A stretch of 64,000 bases of DNA from Marinicrinis sediminis (GTDB taxonomy: Bacteria; Bacillota; Bacilli; Paenibacillales; KCTC-33676), in assembly GCF_042685085.1 (NCBI RefSeq), contig NZ_JBHUMM010000007.1, positions 124,001 through 188,000 on the forward strand, read 5' to 3'. The notes under the pieces are model-generated. The model ran no database searches. It saw nothing but the letters and a program-made list of their open reading frames with translations, and was not told the origin of the DNA. Of this stretch, positions 17,401 through 26,579 are shown in pieces. The first letter of the stretch is position 1; each line of letters opens with the position of its first letter. The position numbers and the translations under genes were made by a program.

Positions 17401-17472
17401 GTGTTTCTTCATCTATCGCGCCGATTTATACACATGCGACTTGTACAATAGCTCGGTGCAACTTTTATTCTT

Positions 17473-20400
17473 CTATTCTTCGAGATTGAACCATTTCCAG
17501 ATCAGCATGGCCGCCTGGGCGCGGGTCAAATCGGCTGCTGGCTCGAATTGCCCGTCACCTGTCCCTTCAATCAGGTTCAGGTGTGCAGCCTGCTGGACAA
17601 ATGGATATGCCCAGTCGGAAATTAATTCCGCATCCCGGAACGCAGCATCCTGCCCCGTCTCTTGGGCAGCTCCGTGGCGATACACATAAGCTTGCATCAG
17701 TACGACCGCCGCTTCCTCACGGGTGACGGCGTCATCTGGTCTGAAGCTCCTTCCATACCCTTGCATGATGCCGGCTTGAGCCACGGCGCCAATGGCGTCC
17801 GCATCATATCGTGACTGCTGAACATCTTCAAAGGCCGTGCTGAATGCAGACTCCGTATCCAGCTTCAGTGCCCGTGCGATGAGCGCCGCCAGTTGCCCGC
17901 GGGTGACGTTGACATCCGGTGCATATTCACTTTCATTGACGCCATAGACGATCCATTTGGCTGCCAGCTCTTCCACGGCTTGCTCTGCCCAGTGGGACGA
18001 CAGATCTGCAAACTGCTTGTGATATTCCAAAACCGTGTAGGTGGAAAAATGATTGGTTTCGAATGTGACTTGACCGTTCTCGATCGTACCACCCATATAT
18101 GCAACCTGATCACCGTTCACATAGTAGACGCCAGCATATCGCGAATCCAGCTGCGCCCATTGATCATCGGTCAGTTTGAACGAAACGGTGATCGGTTCCT
18201 CAAACTGATTCAAGCTACCTGTCCACTGCGCTTCCTCTTCTTTCGACATTCCCTGCGCCTGTTCGTGCTGCATGGCAAACGTCAGATCGATGACGATGTC
18301 GGTCGCTTCATATGCTGCGTTTCCGGCTACAGCTTGTCTGGTTTCCGCTTTGCCTTCCTCCGTATGGGTGGCAACCTGGAGCACGATATCGGTATTTTCT
18401 CCGATCTCATCCAGGACGGAACCGAACAATCCAGCCGGAATCTTGATCTCGATCTGTCCAGTACGCAGCGTCAGATTCTTTTTCTTTTCTTTCGCTTTTT
18501 TCAAGAGGCTGCTCTCAAACTGAAGGCGAACCTGCGGCTGTATTTCTTCATTTCCAGTGCTATCTTGCAGCTGTTCGATGAGTATTTCAAGCTCATTGAC
18601 GTCTTCTCGTTCAAGTTCCTCCAGCAAGGATGCCTCTGGTAAAACGATCGTGCCGTTTGACTGGGGGTCGGCTTTTACTTTTACCTGCTTCTTGCCATTC
18701 ACCGGTTGCTCGCGTTCTTGCTCTTCATTCGTATCTGGTTGAGAAGAACCGGAATCCGATGTATGCTTTCGTGTCATGAACGTAGCTACTTCCGACCGTA
18801 TTTTACCACCAAAATCATCCTCAGCCATGACATACCAGCCATATTCCTGATTGTCCTTTAATCCGTGCCAGACGACTTCGGCTTGTGCGCCGCTCTCGAC
18901 GTTCTCAACCGTATCCATCATGGACTTCGTATACACATTGGCTTCAAATGTATCGGTTGCGACCCGCTTCTCCTTCGGCTGCAAATCCAGCTCAATTATG
19001 AATTCATCTTTCCCTGGATAGTCTGCCGTATCATAGTAATTGTAATCATCCAGCAGCGTGCTGTACGTATTGACGAGTATGCGATTCTGATCCTGATCGA
19101 CATGCAACAGACGGATATATCCCTGTCCACCCTGCGGGCCACCCTGGTAGTCTGCCAGCATCTGATAGACTTGACGATCCGGCTGACCGTCTCCATCATC
19201 ATCGATCTGATCGATTTTCGTTTCACTGTCATGGTAATGTCCACTCAGTACCGCTACCACATTCGGATTGGGCACCACAACTTGCTCATAGATCTGATCG
19301 CCCAGCGGACTGCGGGACCCGGTCACCATCAAATATTCATGGAAGTTCAGGATGGCAATGCGATCCGGATGCTGCTTGAGGACCTCATTGATCCAGTCGA
19401 TCTCTCCCTGTCCGATAATCCAGCCCATATATACCATGACATAATCATTGCCGCCAGCTGAGATTAGGTCATAATGCCCCCGATTATCCTGATAGGAGCC
19501 GCCGTAGTATGGTTTGTCCTTGAAGCGCTGTTCACCGAAATAGCGGGAATAGGCTTCATAGTCTCCTTCCTTGTGACCCACATCATGATTTCCAGCCAGC
19601 ACGCCATAAGGGATATGGGCGTCATCGAGAATACCCATGTATTCATCGGCATGGAGCCACTGGTATTCCTCGTCCCTTTCATCGACCAGGTCACCGGTGT
19701 GAAACACATACTGAATATTCATTTCTTCCTCATTGTCTGCAATCCATTGCATCTGGTTCTCGAAAATATGGGGATAGCTCTCCGAGTAATACTGCGTATC
19801 CGAGATCCAGACCAGCGTATAATCGTATTCTGCCGGTGATGCTGGAATCTCATCCTGTACAATGACATGGATTTGACCATCCAGCAGCGCGTCTCCTGCC
19901 TGTACGTTGCCAATGAGGGTGAAGTCTTCTTCATCCTGCGCAATATGGTCTGCCACCATCACCCATTTGCCTGCTTGCGGCTGCCATACATACATGCTGA
20001 CTTTACGACCTGTCAGGGAATGGCCTTCCCACTTCAGTTCGACTTCATCCTGACTGCTTACCGCGGAATCGATATCCACAACGAAGCGATGATAAGGGAA
20101 ATCCCCGACACTGTCTGTCGTGACATATTGATCATCACTGGCCTCAAGCAGCTCGATTTGCTGAGCCTGAAGCCAGGTTTCTCCGTCCGGATGCAGCATG
20201 GCAGGCGGCTCGGTCTTCACCTGATTGGCATAAACCTTCACTTCTGCCTCTCCCGGCTTCATCTGGAAACCACGGTAGAAATGAACATCCATCTGGTCGC
20301 CAGTAGGATCAGAGACTTGTACGGACAACGCCGCACTGCTGCCGATGCCTGTCGCACCATGGGCTGGTGAAATGACAACCGGCATGTCCGGATGCTCTGC

Positions 20401-23400
20401 GTCTACCGTAAAGTGAATGGTCATCTCCTGCTCATTCCCCGCTGTGTCCGCAGCATGAATGTAGAATTGCTGTACGCCAGCGGTCAGTTCAGCTGAGGAG
20501 GTCTCATACGGCAGCGTAATCGCTTCTCCGTTCAGAGTAGCCGTCACATTGGCAATAGAGGAGATCGCATCGGTCACCTCCGCATCAAGCAGGATGTCTC
20601 CCTTGTAAACGCGTCCTTCTTCCACACTCGGCGTTACAACCGGAGCGGTATTATCGACGAAGAAAGTCGTTGTCACATCCGCGTTTACACCATCCATCGC
20701 AGTTACCACATGGGGACCGTCTTCTGCTTGTGTCGTATCCCATGCATAGGCTTGTGCCTGGAAGGCTTCACTTGCCAGATTGAAATCAAATTCAATAAAG
20801 GCCGTAGCCCCGCCGCCATCTCCCATCGTCAACTCTTCGTTCGGGTCTGCATAGGCGGGATCACGCAGCAGCGTGCCGTCTGCCAGCAGCAGTCTGACAT
20901 TCTTCATATAGAAGTCATCCCGATTCTCTTCCGGATTGGCATCGAACGGAGACAGCTTCGTACCGGAGCGGACGGCAATCAGATTGCTGCCCACCTGCAA
21001 CTTGTCTGCAGGAACGGGCACGGATAGGGTCACATATTCATTGATCGTGTCATCGAAAATGTGCAGAATCTCATCGCCAATCGTGACACCGTTCTTGAAA
21101 TACAGATTGGATTTCTTCATGTCAAACACGAAGTAGGCATCCGATTCCATCGCTCTCGTCGTCGTATTCATCACTTCACCGTCAAGGGTCATCGTGATTT
21201 GCTCTGGCTGCACATCGGAAGAGGTGGCCTTGAGCATGACATTGCCCTGTACGATCTCGTCATTCTGGATGTTAAGGCGAAGTGGGAGCGCCGTTTCTGC
21301 CCGATTAACCTGAATAGTCTGCACCGGAGTGGTCACGGTGTTGGACCCATCCGATATCGTGTAGTACACCTCGATATATGGCTGCTGATAATATTCAGGA
21401 TAATAGATTGTGTAAGAATAGCGTTTATCTTCGTAACTCTCACGTACGTATTCAGATCTGTATGCACCCGCTCCATTTACCCGATAGTGAATGGAGACGG
21501 TTTTGACTTGGTGATTATCCTGGGCATTGAGCACAAGTGCCAGGTTTTCCATTTCCCCAATGTGCTCCGGCATATGTTCGAAAGTGTACACAGGTTCCTC
21601 TGTATCCGGCAGCAAAGGCACCCGCTGTTCCGGAATCTGAATCGTTATCACACTGCCAGGTGTCGCATCCAATTCCCCACTGCTCACCTTGAGCATGTCT
21701 TGGGAGCCATTGGCCGGGTAGCGGTATACGATCCCTTTGTTCGCTTGGGTGTCATCAATTCCTTCAATCAAGTTGTAGTAGCCTGCTGACACCTCGAATC
21801 CTGTATGGGTAGCGACGATGAGACCTCGTTTGCTGCCATTGGCCATGCCGTTGGAATAGACACGCACGATGTCTTCATTTTCAACGAGGCTGGTTCCATA
21901 GTTGCTGTTGAAATCTGCAACGGTCAGATCGCCATTGCCGGAGTTGATGATCCAGAACACCAGTGTTTCGCCTGATGGAATGAGTACATCGGTTTCGGGT
22001 TCCCACAGCAAGTCAGCTTCCGGTCCATCCATCGGATAGCGGTATCGAATGACGTAATCCTTGAAAGAAAGCGGCTGATCCGTATTGTTGTAGACTTCTA
22101 TAAATTCATAACCGTCCAAGCCGTTTACATTTGTTGAATCCGGCACCACTTCGGTTACCAGCAGGTGTGGCATCACTTCATGACTCGCTTCCTGCTGTTC
22201 AAGCGTAGTCGTATGGACATCGCTCTGCACCAGGTTCACACCATCAGAAGCCTCGATGTAATAGCGAACAGAAGCACTCCATAAGAGATTGCGCTTGATG
22301 TCTGCGGTATAAGACGCTTCTGTACCCGCCACTTTCTTCATTTCAACTGATTGAAAAGGAAGACTGTCATGCAATTGGTAATAGACAAGTGCCCCCTCGA
22401 CCTTGCGGTCATCGGTCATGTCTGCAGAAATCGTCCAATCCTGTTCGAGCGACAATTCGGTTGAAACAGGTATATGATGGATGACCGGCGCCACCATGTC
22501 TGCAGCGAGATCGACGGCCTGGGCTGGCACCTGTCCACTCATGATGCTGCCTGGGGTCGCACGCTCATTCAGCCCTGCCTTGATCATGCTCGATTGATCC
22601 GGCGCGTATTTGTACACAATGCCCCGATCGGACTCGGTATCATCTTCAGCACCATCATTGTAAGCAGCACTTGAGATTTCATTGCCGAAATCATCAGCCA
22701 CAATCAAGGTTCGCTCACTGCCATTGGCCATGCCGTCACTGGCCAGCTTGAACAACTGGGCATCTGTCAGTGCGGTGCCATAATTGGCATTGAATGCAGC
22801 CGTATCTTCCGTCTGATTGCTGCTGTTCTCCATCCAGATGACAGCGGTTTGCTGGCTCGGCAGTATCTTGTCTACCGTGATATCCCATACCAGATCCGGC
22901 TTGTCGTCCGGATAACGGTAGAGAATCTGATAATCCTGAAGTTGCAGATCAAGGGTTGTATTGTTGTACAGCTCTATGAACTCATAGCCGTCCGCAGAAC
23001 CTGTATTGGTGCTGTCGGGTACCAGTTCGGTAATGAGCAGCTTTGGCATCTGGTTGACTTTTGTTACATTCGGATGCGTCACCTCGACCTGATGATACGT
23101 GTCGGCGGCGGCCGGATGCCGCGCTTCATTAAGCAGATCGTCTTCGGCTGTCAGATAATACCTCAGTTCCCCGGGAAGAATCGTATGAGACGGGATATGG
23201 GCTTCATACACATGGCCGGATACGGAGGTTAGCGCATAGGATGTCCACGGCATCTCTGCACCCGCCTGGACATGCACAGTTGGTTGAACGATGGCATCCC
23301 CTTCTGCATCCTCCACTGTAGCGGACAACGTAAGATCATCGGTGCTGCTGATGAGATCTACAGGGGTATGCGTCATTGTCGGCGCCACATTGACGACCGA

Positions 23401-24375
23401 ACCGGTCACATTCACCACATATGAACTTGTTGGATCGGGTTCGTAGGCGACGTACGCTTCTGTTACCATGCGAATCCCATATTGCAATTGGCTGGCACTC
23501 TCGAAGTACGTCTTCGGCACCACTACCTGATAGTCACTCGTGTAAACCGCGCCGGTGACAGAGGCGTTCTGCAACTGCATCGGCATGCGTTCAGAGGCCG
23601 GCATGGTATCGGATTTTATCTGGATTTCAGCGGCCTGAATTTCGCTGCTGCTGTCAATGGTCAGGTTCAGTTCATAATCCGCATTCGCAGGAATAGAAGC
23701 CGGAGCGGAATGATTCGTTGCCACACTTGGCAAACTCAGCGAAGAGGCTGGGATTTGGGCAGGATCAATAACCCCTGGCGTTGGGGTTGCCTGCTGCGCA
23801 TACAACTCCATTTTGATTCCATTTGTGCTGAAGCGATATTGCGCGGACAAGCCGCTGCCAATGTCTGCTCCTTCGTAATAGGCATGCGAGATCCATTCAT
23901 CCGCATGATTGGCGAATGCAAATTCACGATCTCCGCCATTGGAGACGCCTGTAAAGCCGTCACCATCTATTTCTAGCAGCTGCTCCTCGGTTACACTGCT
24001 TCCGTAATGCGCATTGAAATCATTCAGAGTCAGGCTGCTGGTATTATACCAGGCCACCATCACTTCTCCTGGCTGAATGAAGGTGTCTTCTTTCGGTTGC
24101 AAGGACAGATCCTTGCCCAGTTCCGAGTAGTTGTACCAAAGTACAAGATCGGACGTATAGATCGGCTTGTCGGATACATTGACAAATTCGATATACTCAT
24201 ACACATCCGTTCCTTCGTTATTCGGTAAGATTTCGGTAATCAAAATCGGGGACTGCTCCCCATTGGTGACCGCTGCTTGTACGACAGGTGTCCCATTCAG
24301 GGGTACCGTCAGACTAAGCAGCATCGCAATGACTAGCATCATGGACAAGCTTTTGTGAATCTTCTTGCTGATCAT
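17473..24375 (-). CDS. Giant surface protein: lamin-tail domains, metallophosphoesterase, SLH anchor
   Basis: A 2300-residue exported protein. The ATG at 24375 follows AAGGAGGAG and opens a signal peptide (residues 1-35, cut near VVQAA). Three lamin-tail (LTD) domains begin near residues 43, 445 and 738, each with ITEILP/ITELVP/VTEVVPD then EYIEF/EFIEL/EFIEV, and interleaved Ig-like segments. After more beta domains (to ~1500) comes a calcineurin-type phosphoesterase (~1515-1780) with DTQYY, GDLVDE, GNHD and SGHYHDSE metal motifs. A charged linker (~1865-1905) and three SLH repeats (~2120-2300; FADLSSHWAEQAVEEL, TRGQLAALIARAL, TREEAAVVLMQAY) anchor it to the wall. LTD-phosphoesterase combinations occur in extracellular nucleotide or phosphate scavenging proteins; the substrate here is unknown. 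Confidence 0.85.
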   Translation of the reverse strand: MISKKIHKSLSMMLVIAMLLSLTVPLNGTPVVQAAVTNGEQSPILITEILPNNEGTDVYEYIEFVNVSDKPIYTSDLVLWYNYSELGKDLSLQPKEDTFIQPGEVMVAWYNTSSLTLNDFNAHYGSSVTEEQLLEIDGDGFTGVSNGGDREFAFANHADEWISHAYYEGADIGSGLSAQYRFSTNGIKMELYAQQATPTPGVIDPAQIPASSLSLPSVATNHSAPASIPANADYELNLTIDSSSEIQAAEIQIKSDTMPASERMPMQLQNASVTGAVYTSDYQVVVPKTYFESASQLQYGIRMVTEAYVAYEPDPTSSYVVNVTGSVVNVAPTMTHTPVDLISSTDDLTLSATVEDAEGDAIVQPTVHVQAGAEMPWTSYALTSVSGHVYEAHIPSHTILPGELRYYLTAEDDLLNEARHPAAADTYHQVEVTHPNVTKVNQMPKLLITELVPDSTNTGSADGYEFIELYNNTTLDLQLQDYQILYRYPDDKPDLVWDITVDKILPSQQTAVIWMENSSNQTEDTAAFNANYGTALTDAQLFKLASDGMANGSERTLIVADDFGNEISSAAYNDGAEDDTESDRGIVYKYAPDQSSMIKAGLNERATPGSIMSGQVPAQAVDLAADMVAPVIHHIPVSTELSLEQDWTISADMTDDRKVEGALVYYQLHDSLPFQSVEMKKVAGTEASYTADIKRNLLWSASVRYYIEASDGVNLVQSDVHTTTLEQQEASHEVMPHLLVTEVVPDSTNVNGLDGYEFIEVYNNTDQPLSFKDYVIRYRYPMDGPEADLLWEPETDVLIPSGETLVFWIINSGNGDLTVADFNSNYGTSLVENEDIVRVYSNGMANGSKRGLIVATHTGFEVSAGYYNLIEGIDDTQANKGIVYRYPANGSQDMLKVSSGELDATPGSVITIQIPEQRVPLLPDTEEPVYTFEHMPEHIGEMENLALVLNAQDNHQVKTVSIHYRVNGAGAYRSEYVRESYEDKRYSYTIYYPEYYQQPYIEVYYTISDGSNTVTTPVQTIQVNRAETALPLRLNIQNDEIVQGNVMLKATSSDVQPEQITMTLDGEVMNTTTRAMESDAYFVFDMKKSNLYFKNGVTIGDEILHIFDDTINEYVTLSVPVPADKLQVGSNLIAVRSGTKLSPFDANPEENRDDFYMKNVRLLLADGTLLRDPAYADPNEELTMGDGGGATAFIEFDFNLASEAFQAQAYAWDTTQAEDGPHVVTAMDGVNADVTTTFFVDNTAPVVTPSVEEGRVYKGDILLDAEVTDAISSIANVTATLNGEAITLPYETSSAELTAGVQQFYIHAADTAGNEQEMTIHFTVDAEHPDMPVVISPAHGATGIGSSAALSVQVSDPTGDQMDVHFYRGFQMKPGEAEVKVYANQVKTEPPAMLHPDGETWLQAQQIELLEASDDQYVTTDSVGDFPYHRFVVDIDSAVSSQDEVELKWEGHSLTGRKVSMYVWQPQAGKWVMVADHIAQDEEDFTLIGNVQAGDALLDGQIHVIVQDEIPASPAEYDYTLVWISDTQYYSESYPHIFENQMQWIADNEEEMNIQYVFHTGDLVDERDEEYQWLHADEYMGILDDAHIPYGVLAGNHDVGHKEGDYEAYSRYFGEQRFKDKPYYGGSYQDNRGHYDLISAGGNDYVMVYMGWIIGQGEIDWINEVLKQHPDRIAILNFHEYLMVTGSRSPLGDQIYEQVVVPNPNVVAVLSGHYHDSETKIDQIDDDGDGQPDRQVYQMLADYQGGPQGGQGYIRLLHVDQDQNRILVNTYSTLLDDYNYYDTADYPGKDEFIIELDLQPKEKRVATDTFEANVYTKSMMDTVENVESGAQAEVVWHGLKDNQEYGWYVMAEDDFGGKIRSEVATFMTRKHTSDSGSSQPDTNEEQEREQPVNGKKQVKVKADPQSNGTIVLPEASLLEELEREDVNELEILIEQLQDSTGNEEIQPQVRLQFESSLLKKAKEKKKNLTLRTGQIEIKIPAGLFGSVLDEIGENTDIVLQVATHTEEGKAETRQAVAGNAAYEATDIVIDLTFAMQHEQAQGMSKEEEAQWTGSLNQFEEPITVSFKLTDDQWAQLDSRYAGVYYVNGDQVAYMGGTIENGQVTFETNHFSTYTVLEYHKQFADLSSHWAEQAVEELAAKWIVYGVNESEYAPDVNVTRGQLAALIARALKLDTESAFSTAFEDVQQSRYDADAIGAVAQAGIMQGYGRSFRPDDAVTREEAAVVLMQAYVYRHGAAQETGQDAAFRDAELISDWAYPFVQQAAHLNLIEGTGDGQFEPAADLTRAQAAMLIWKWFNLEE

Positions 24376-24552
24376 GTTACTCCTCCTTGTTAGATGTTCC
24401 CACATCCGATCTCTATCAGGATAAGTGTAGGGATATTCTATTAAGAGAAGATCAAGATAGCATAAACAAATTGTAAATGCGTGTCGAATCACGTTGTAAA
24501 TTTGTAAAGCTAGCGAAAAAACAGCGCCTTGACTATAAATGCAAGACAACAT

Positions 24553-24580
24553 AAAAAAGGACTCCCTCTGAGTCCCTTTC
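24553..24580 (-). terminator. Terminator on the minus strand, upstream of the SLH gene
   Basis: On the minus strand AAAGGGACTC, a short loop and GAGTCCTTTTTT form a hairpin with a T run. It probably ends the HD-GYP transcript, which would then carry a ~260-base 3' tail. Confidence 0.7.
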
Positions 24581-24837
24581 TGCTAAATCCTTTATTCGTC
24601 ACTTTCACTTCTTCTGATTACGACTTATCCTGTAACCACTGCTGTTTCATTTCTTATTAACTTCTATTCCGCTCTATCTCACAATCCACTTCAGATCGAT
24701 CTCGCAAATGGTGACAGATCAATGGTACCGTTTGTTCACGTTCACTAACCACCACACAGGTCATCCCCAGTGATGAACAGCTTGCAAGCGTTAAGCTCAC
24801 GTCATGCTCCTGCTTGATCGTATGTTGCTACTGGTTG
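24581..24837. other. Untranslated stretch without recognisable features
   Basis: About 257 bases between the HD-GYP stop and its probable terminator. I found no frame with a ribosome site and no riboswitch core on either strand. Confidence 0.5.
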
Positions 24838-26349
24838 CTATAAAACAAAGGACTGTTCTTCCAGTTTCTTACGCATTTCCTGGACGAACCTGGGTGCAAA
24901 TACCGGGTCCCACTGCGTTCCGCTGCCCTGCTCAATGATGTCCAGCGCCCGCTGCATCGACATGCCTTTACGGTAAGGTCGATCGGACGTCATCGCATCA
25001 AAAGCGTCTGCAATGGCAATAATCCGTCCGAAAAGCGGAATGTCCTCGCCTTTTAAGCCGTCCGGATATCCAAAACCATCATAGCGCTCGTGATGTGAAC
25101 GTACCCCCGGCAGCAGGTCGGCCATCGCCTCTTGCGGGTGAACCTGCTTTAATATGTCTTCTCCAAGTGCGGGATGCAGCTTGATCTGCTCGTACTCTTC
25201 CTCTGTCAGCTTGCCATCCTTGAGAAGGACGGAATCCCGGATGCCGATTTTACCGATATCATGCAGGAGTGCAGAGCGCTTTAGCCGCTCTATCTGCATA
25301 TCGGACATGCGCTGCATGTGACCAATCATGACTGAAAACTGGGCAACCCGCTGGGAATGACCCGCCGTATAACGGTCACGTGCATCGAGTGCAGCAGCGA
25401 GTGTGGAGATGTAGCTTTCTACCAGCTGCTGGTTTTGCAGGTTTCGATCCTTGATAGAATCGACCATATGGTTGAATCCCGTTACCAGACGGGAAAATTC
25501 ATCAGAGTAGAGATCTGGCACCTTCTGTTCCAGATTCCCATCCTGTACTTGCTTCATGGCATGATAAAGCTGTCCGATAGGATGCTGCACATCACGGGTC
25601 AGCAGCCAGGAGCCGAAGAAGGAAAAGGTGATGCCGATAATGAGCATGAGCAGGGTCCACATCCAAAACGTAGCCGCGGTGGAGATCCCCATATCCGCCA
25701 ATCGGAATTGCACCGCCAGACTAAAGAGCAGCAAGGGGATGGTTCCGACCAGGAAGGCTCCCAGCTGGAATTTTTTCTCCATGCTTACGAGCACTTTCCC
25801 CTCCAGGGTCAGCTCCTGCTGATGTTCATGAACGCCCAGTATGCGGACCTGCTGAATGAGCGGGCGAATGCTGCGCGTCGTTAAATAAAACTCCACCAGC
25901 GCATGCATCGCAGCGATCAGTACGGCACCGCCAAAGGCAAACGCAAGATACGAATAAGGGATATTCAATCGATCGAAATAAATGAGTAGCGCGGAAAGGG
26001 AAAAGGCAGGAATGGACATGCCAAGAAAATGCGGGCCAAAGATTCGGAAAATGGACAGCAGTGGCATGCGATGAATATGGACATACGCTTCCTTCAACTG
26101 CTGCCATGAAGGGTTAGACTGGACAAAAACGTCCTTGATCGGTTTCAAATGTTTTCGGAAAAACCACAATTCCATCGTGACCATCACGGTACACGAGATC
26201 ATCATCAGAAAAAACAAATAAATAAATTCTGAAGCCGCAATGCGGGCGCTGAAAAAAATAAACGCCCCTCCGAGCAAAATGACGGCGATGGAAGAGCCGA
26301 CCAAATAATTTTTGACAACCTGTCTGACAAAGGAATGATAGTGTATCAT
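24838..26349 (-). CDS. Membrane HD-GYP phosphodiesterase (cyclic-di-GMP type)
   Basis: A 503-residue membrane protein with about six helices (residues ~10-270), a HAMP segment (~270-320; SWLLTRDVQHPIGQLYHAM) and a C-terminal HD-GYP domain. Catalytic motifs are intact: ARDRYTAGHSQRV, LLHDIGKIGI (near 360), SHHERYDGFGYPDGL (near 425) and IIAIADAFDAMTSDRPYRK. The family hydrolyses cyclic di-GMP and controls motility or biofilm. No GGDEF or EAL partner is adjacent. The start at 26349 (MIHYHSF) is 5-6 bases after GAGGGT; an ATG four codons earlier lacks a site. It lies upstream of the SLH gene on the same strand, but a terminator separates them. Confidence 0.87.
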   Translation of the reverse strand: MIHYHSFVRQVVKNYLVGSSIAVILLGGAFIFFSARIAASEFIYLFFLMMISCTVMVTMELWFFRKHLKPIKDVFVQSNPSWQQLKEAYVHIHRMPLLSIFRIFGPHFLGMSIPAFSLSALLIYFDRLNIPYSYLAFAFGGAVLIAAMHALVEFYLTTRSIRPLIQQVRILGVHEHQQELTLEGKVLVSMEKKFQLGAFLVGTIPLLLFSLAVQFRLADMGISTAATFWMWTLLMLIIGITFSFFGSWLLTRDVQHPIGQLYHAMKQVQDGNLEQKVPDLYSDEFSRLVTGFNHMVDSIKDRNLQNQQLVESYISTLAAALDARDRYTAGHSQRVAQFSVMIGHMQRMSDMQIERLKRSALLHDIGKIGIRDSVLLKDGKLTEEEYEQIKLHPALGEDILKQVHPQEAMADLLPGVRSHHERYDGFGYPDGLKGEDIPLFGRIIAIADAFDAMTSDRPYRKGMSMQRALDIIEQGSGTQWDPVFAPRFVQEMRKKLEEQSFVL

Positions 26350-26456
26350 GTTGACCCTCATTTCATGTTGCGATGAATGACACCTTACAAACTTCTCTCT
26401 TTTTTTGGCTTTCCCTTCTTTTCCGCCCCTCAGCCTGCAAGAAAAATGTCCGGGGA

Positions 26457-26500
26457 TGCAAAAAGCGCCATGGCTCTGCCTGTTGCAGAAGCCATGACGC
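26457..26500 (-). terminator. Terminator of the RND efflux gene
   Basis: On the minus strand CATGGCTTCTGC and GCAGAGCCATG form a hairpin (one bulge), extended by GCG/CGC and followed by TTTTTGC. It lies ~80 bases past the stop at 26580. Confidence 0.75.
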
Positions 26501-26579
26501 GATGCAGATGTTCTGATTCTACTAATTTCGATTTCGTAAATGTTGCATGAGCTGTGCTTATTCGGGTTGCTACAATGGC

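Noticed and set aside
24376..24552. Possible cyclic-di-GMP riboswitch in front of the SLH gene, suggested by the HD-GYP neighbour
   Set aside because: I could not find the conserved aptamer segments on the minus strand.
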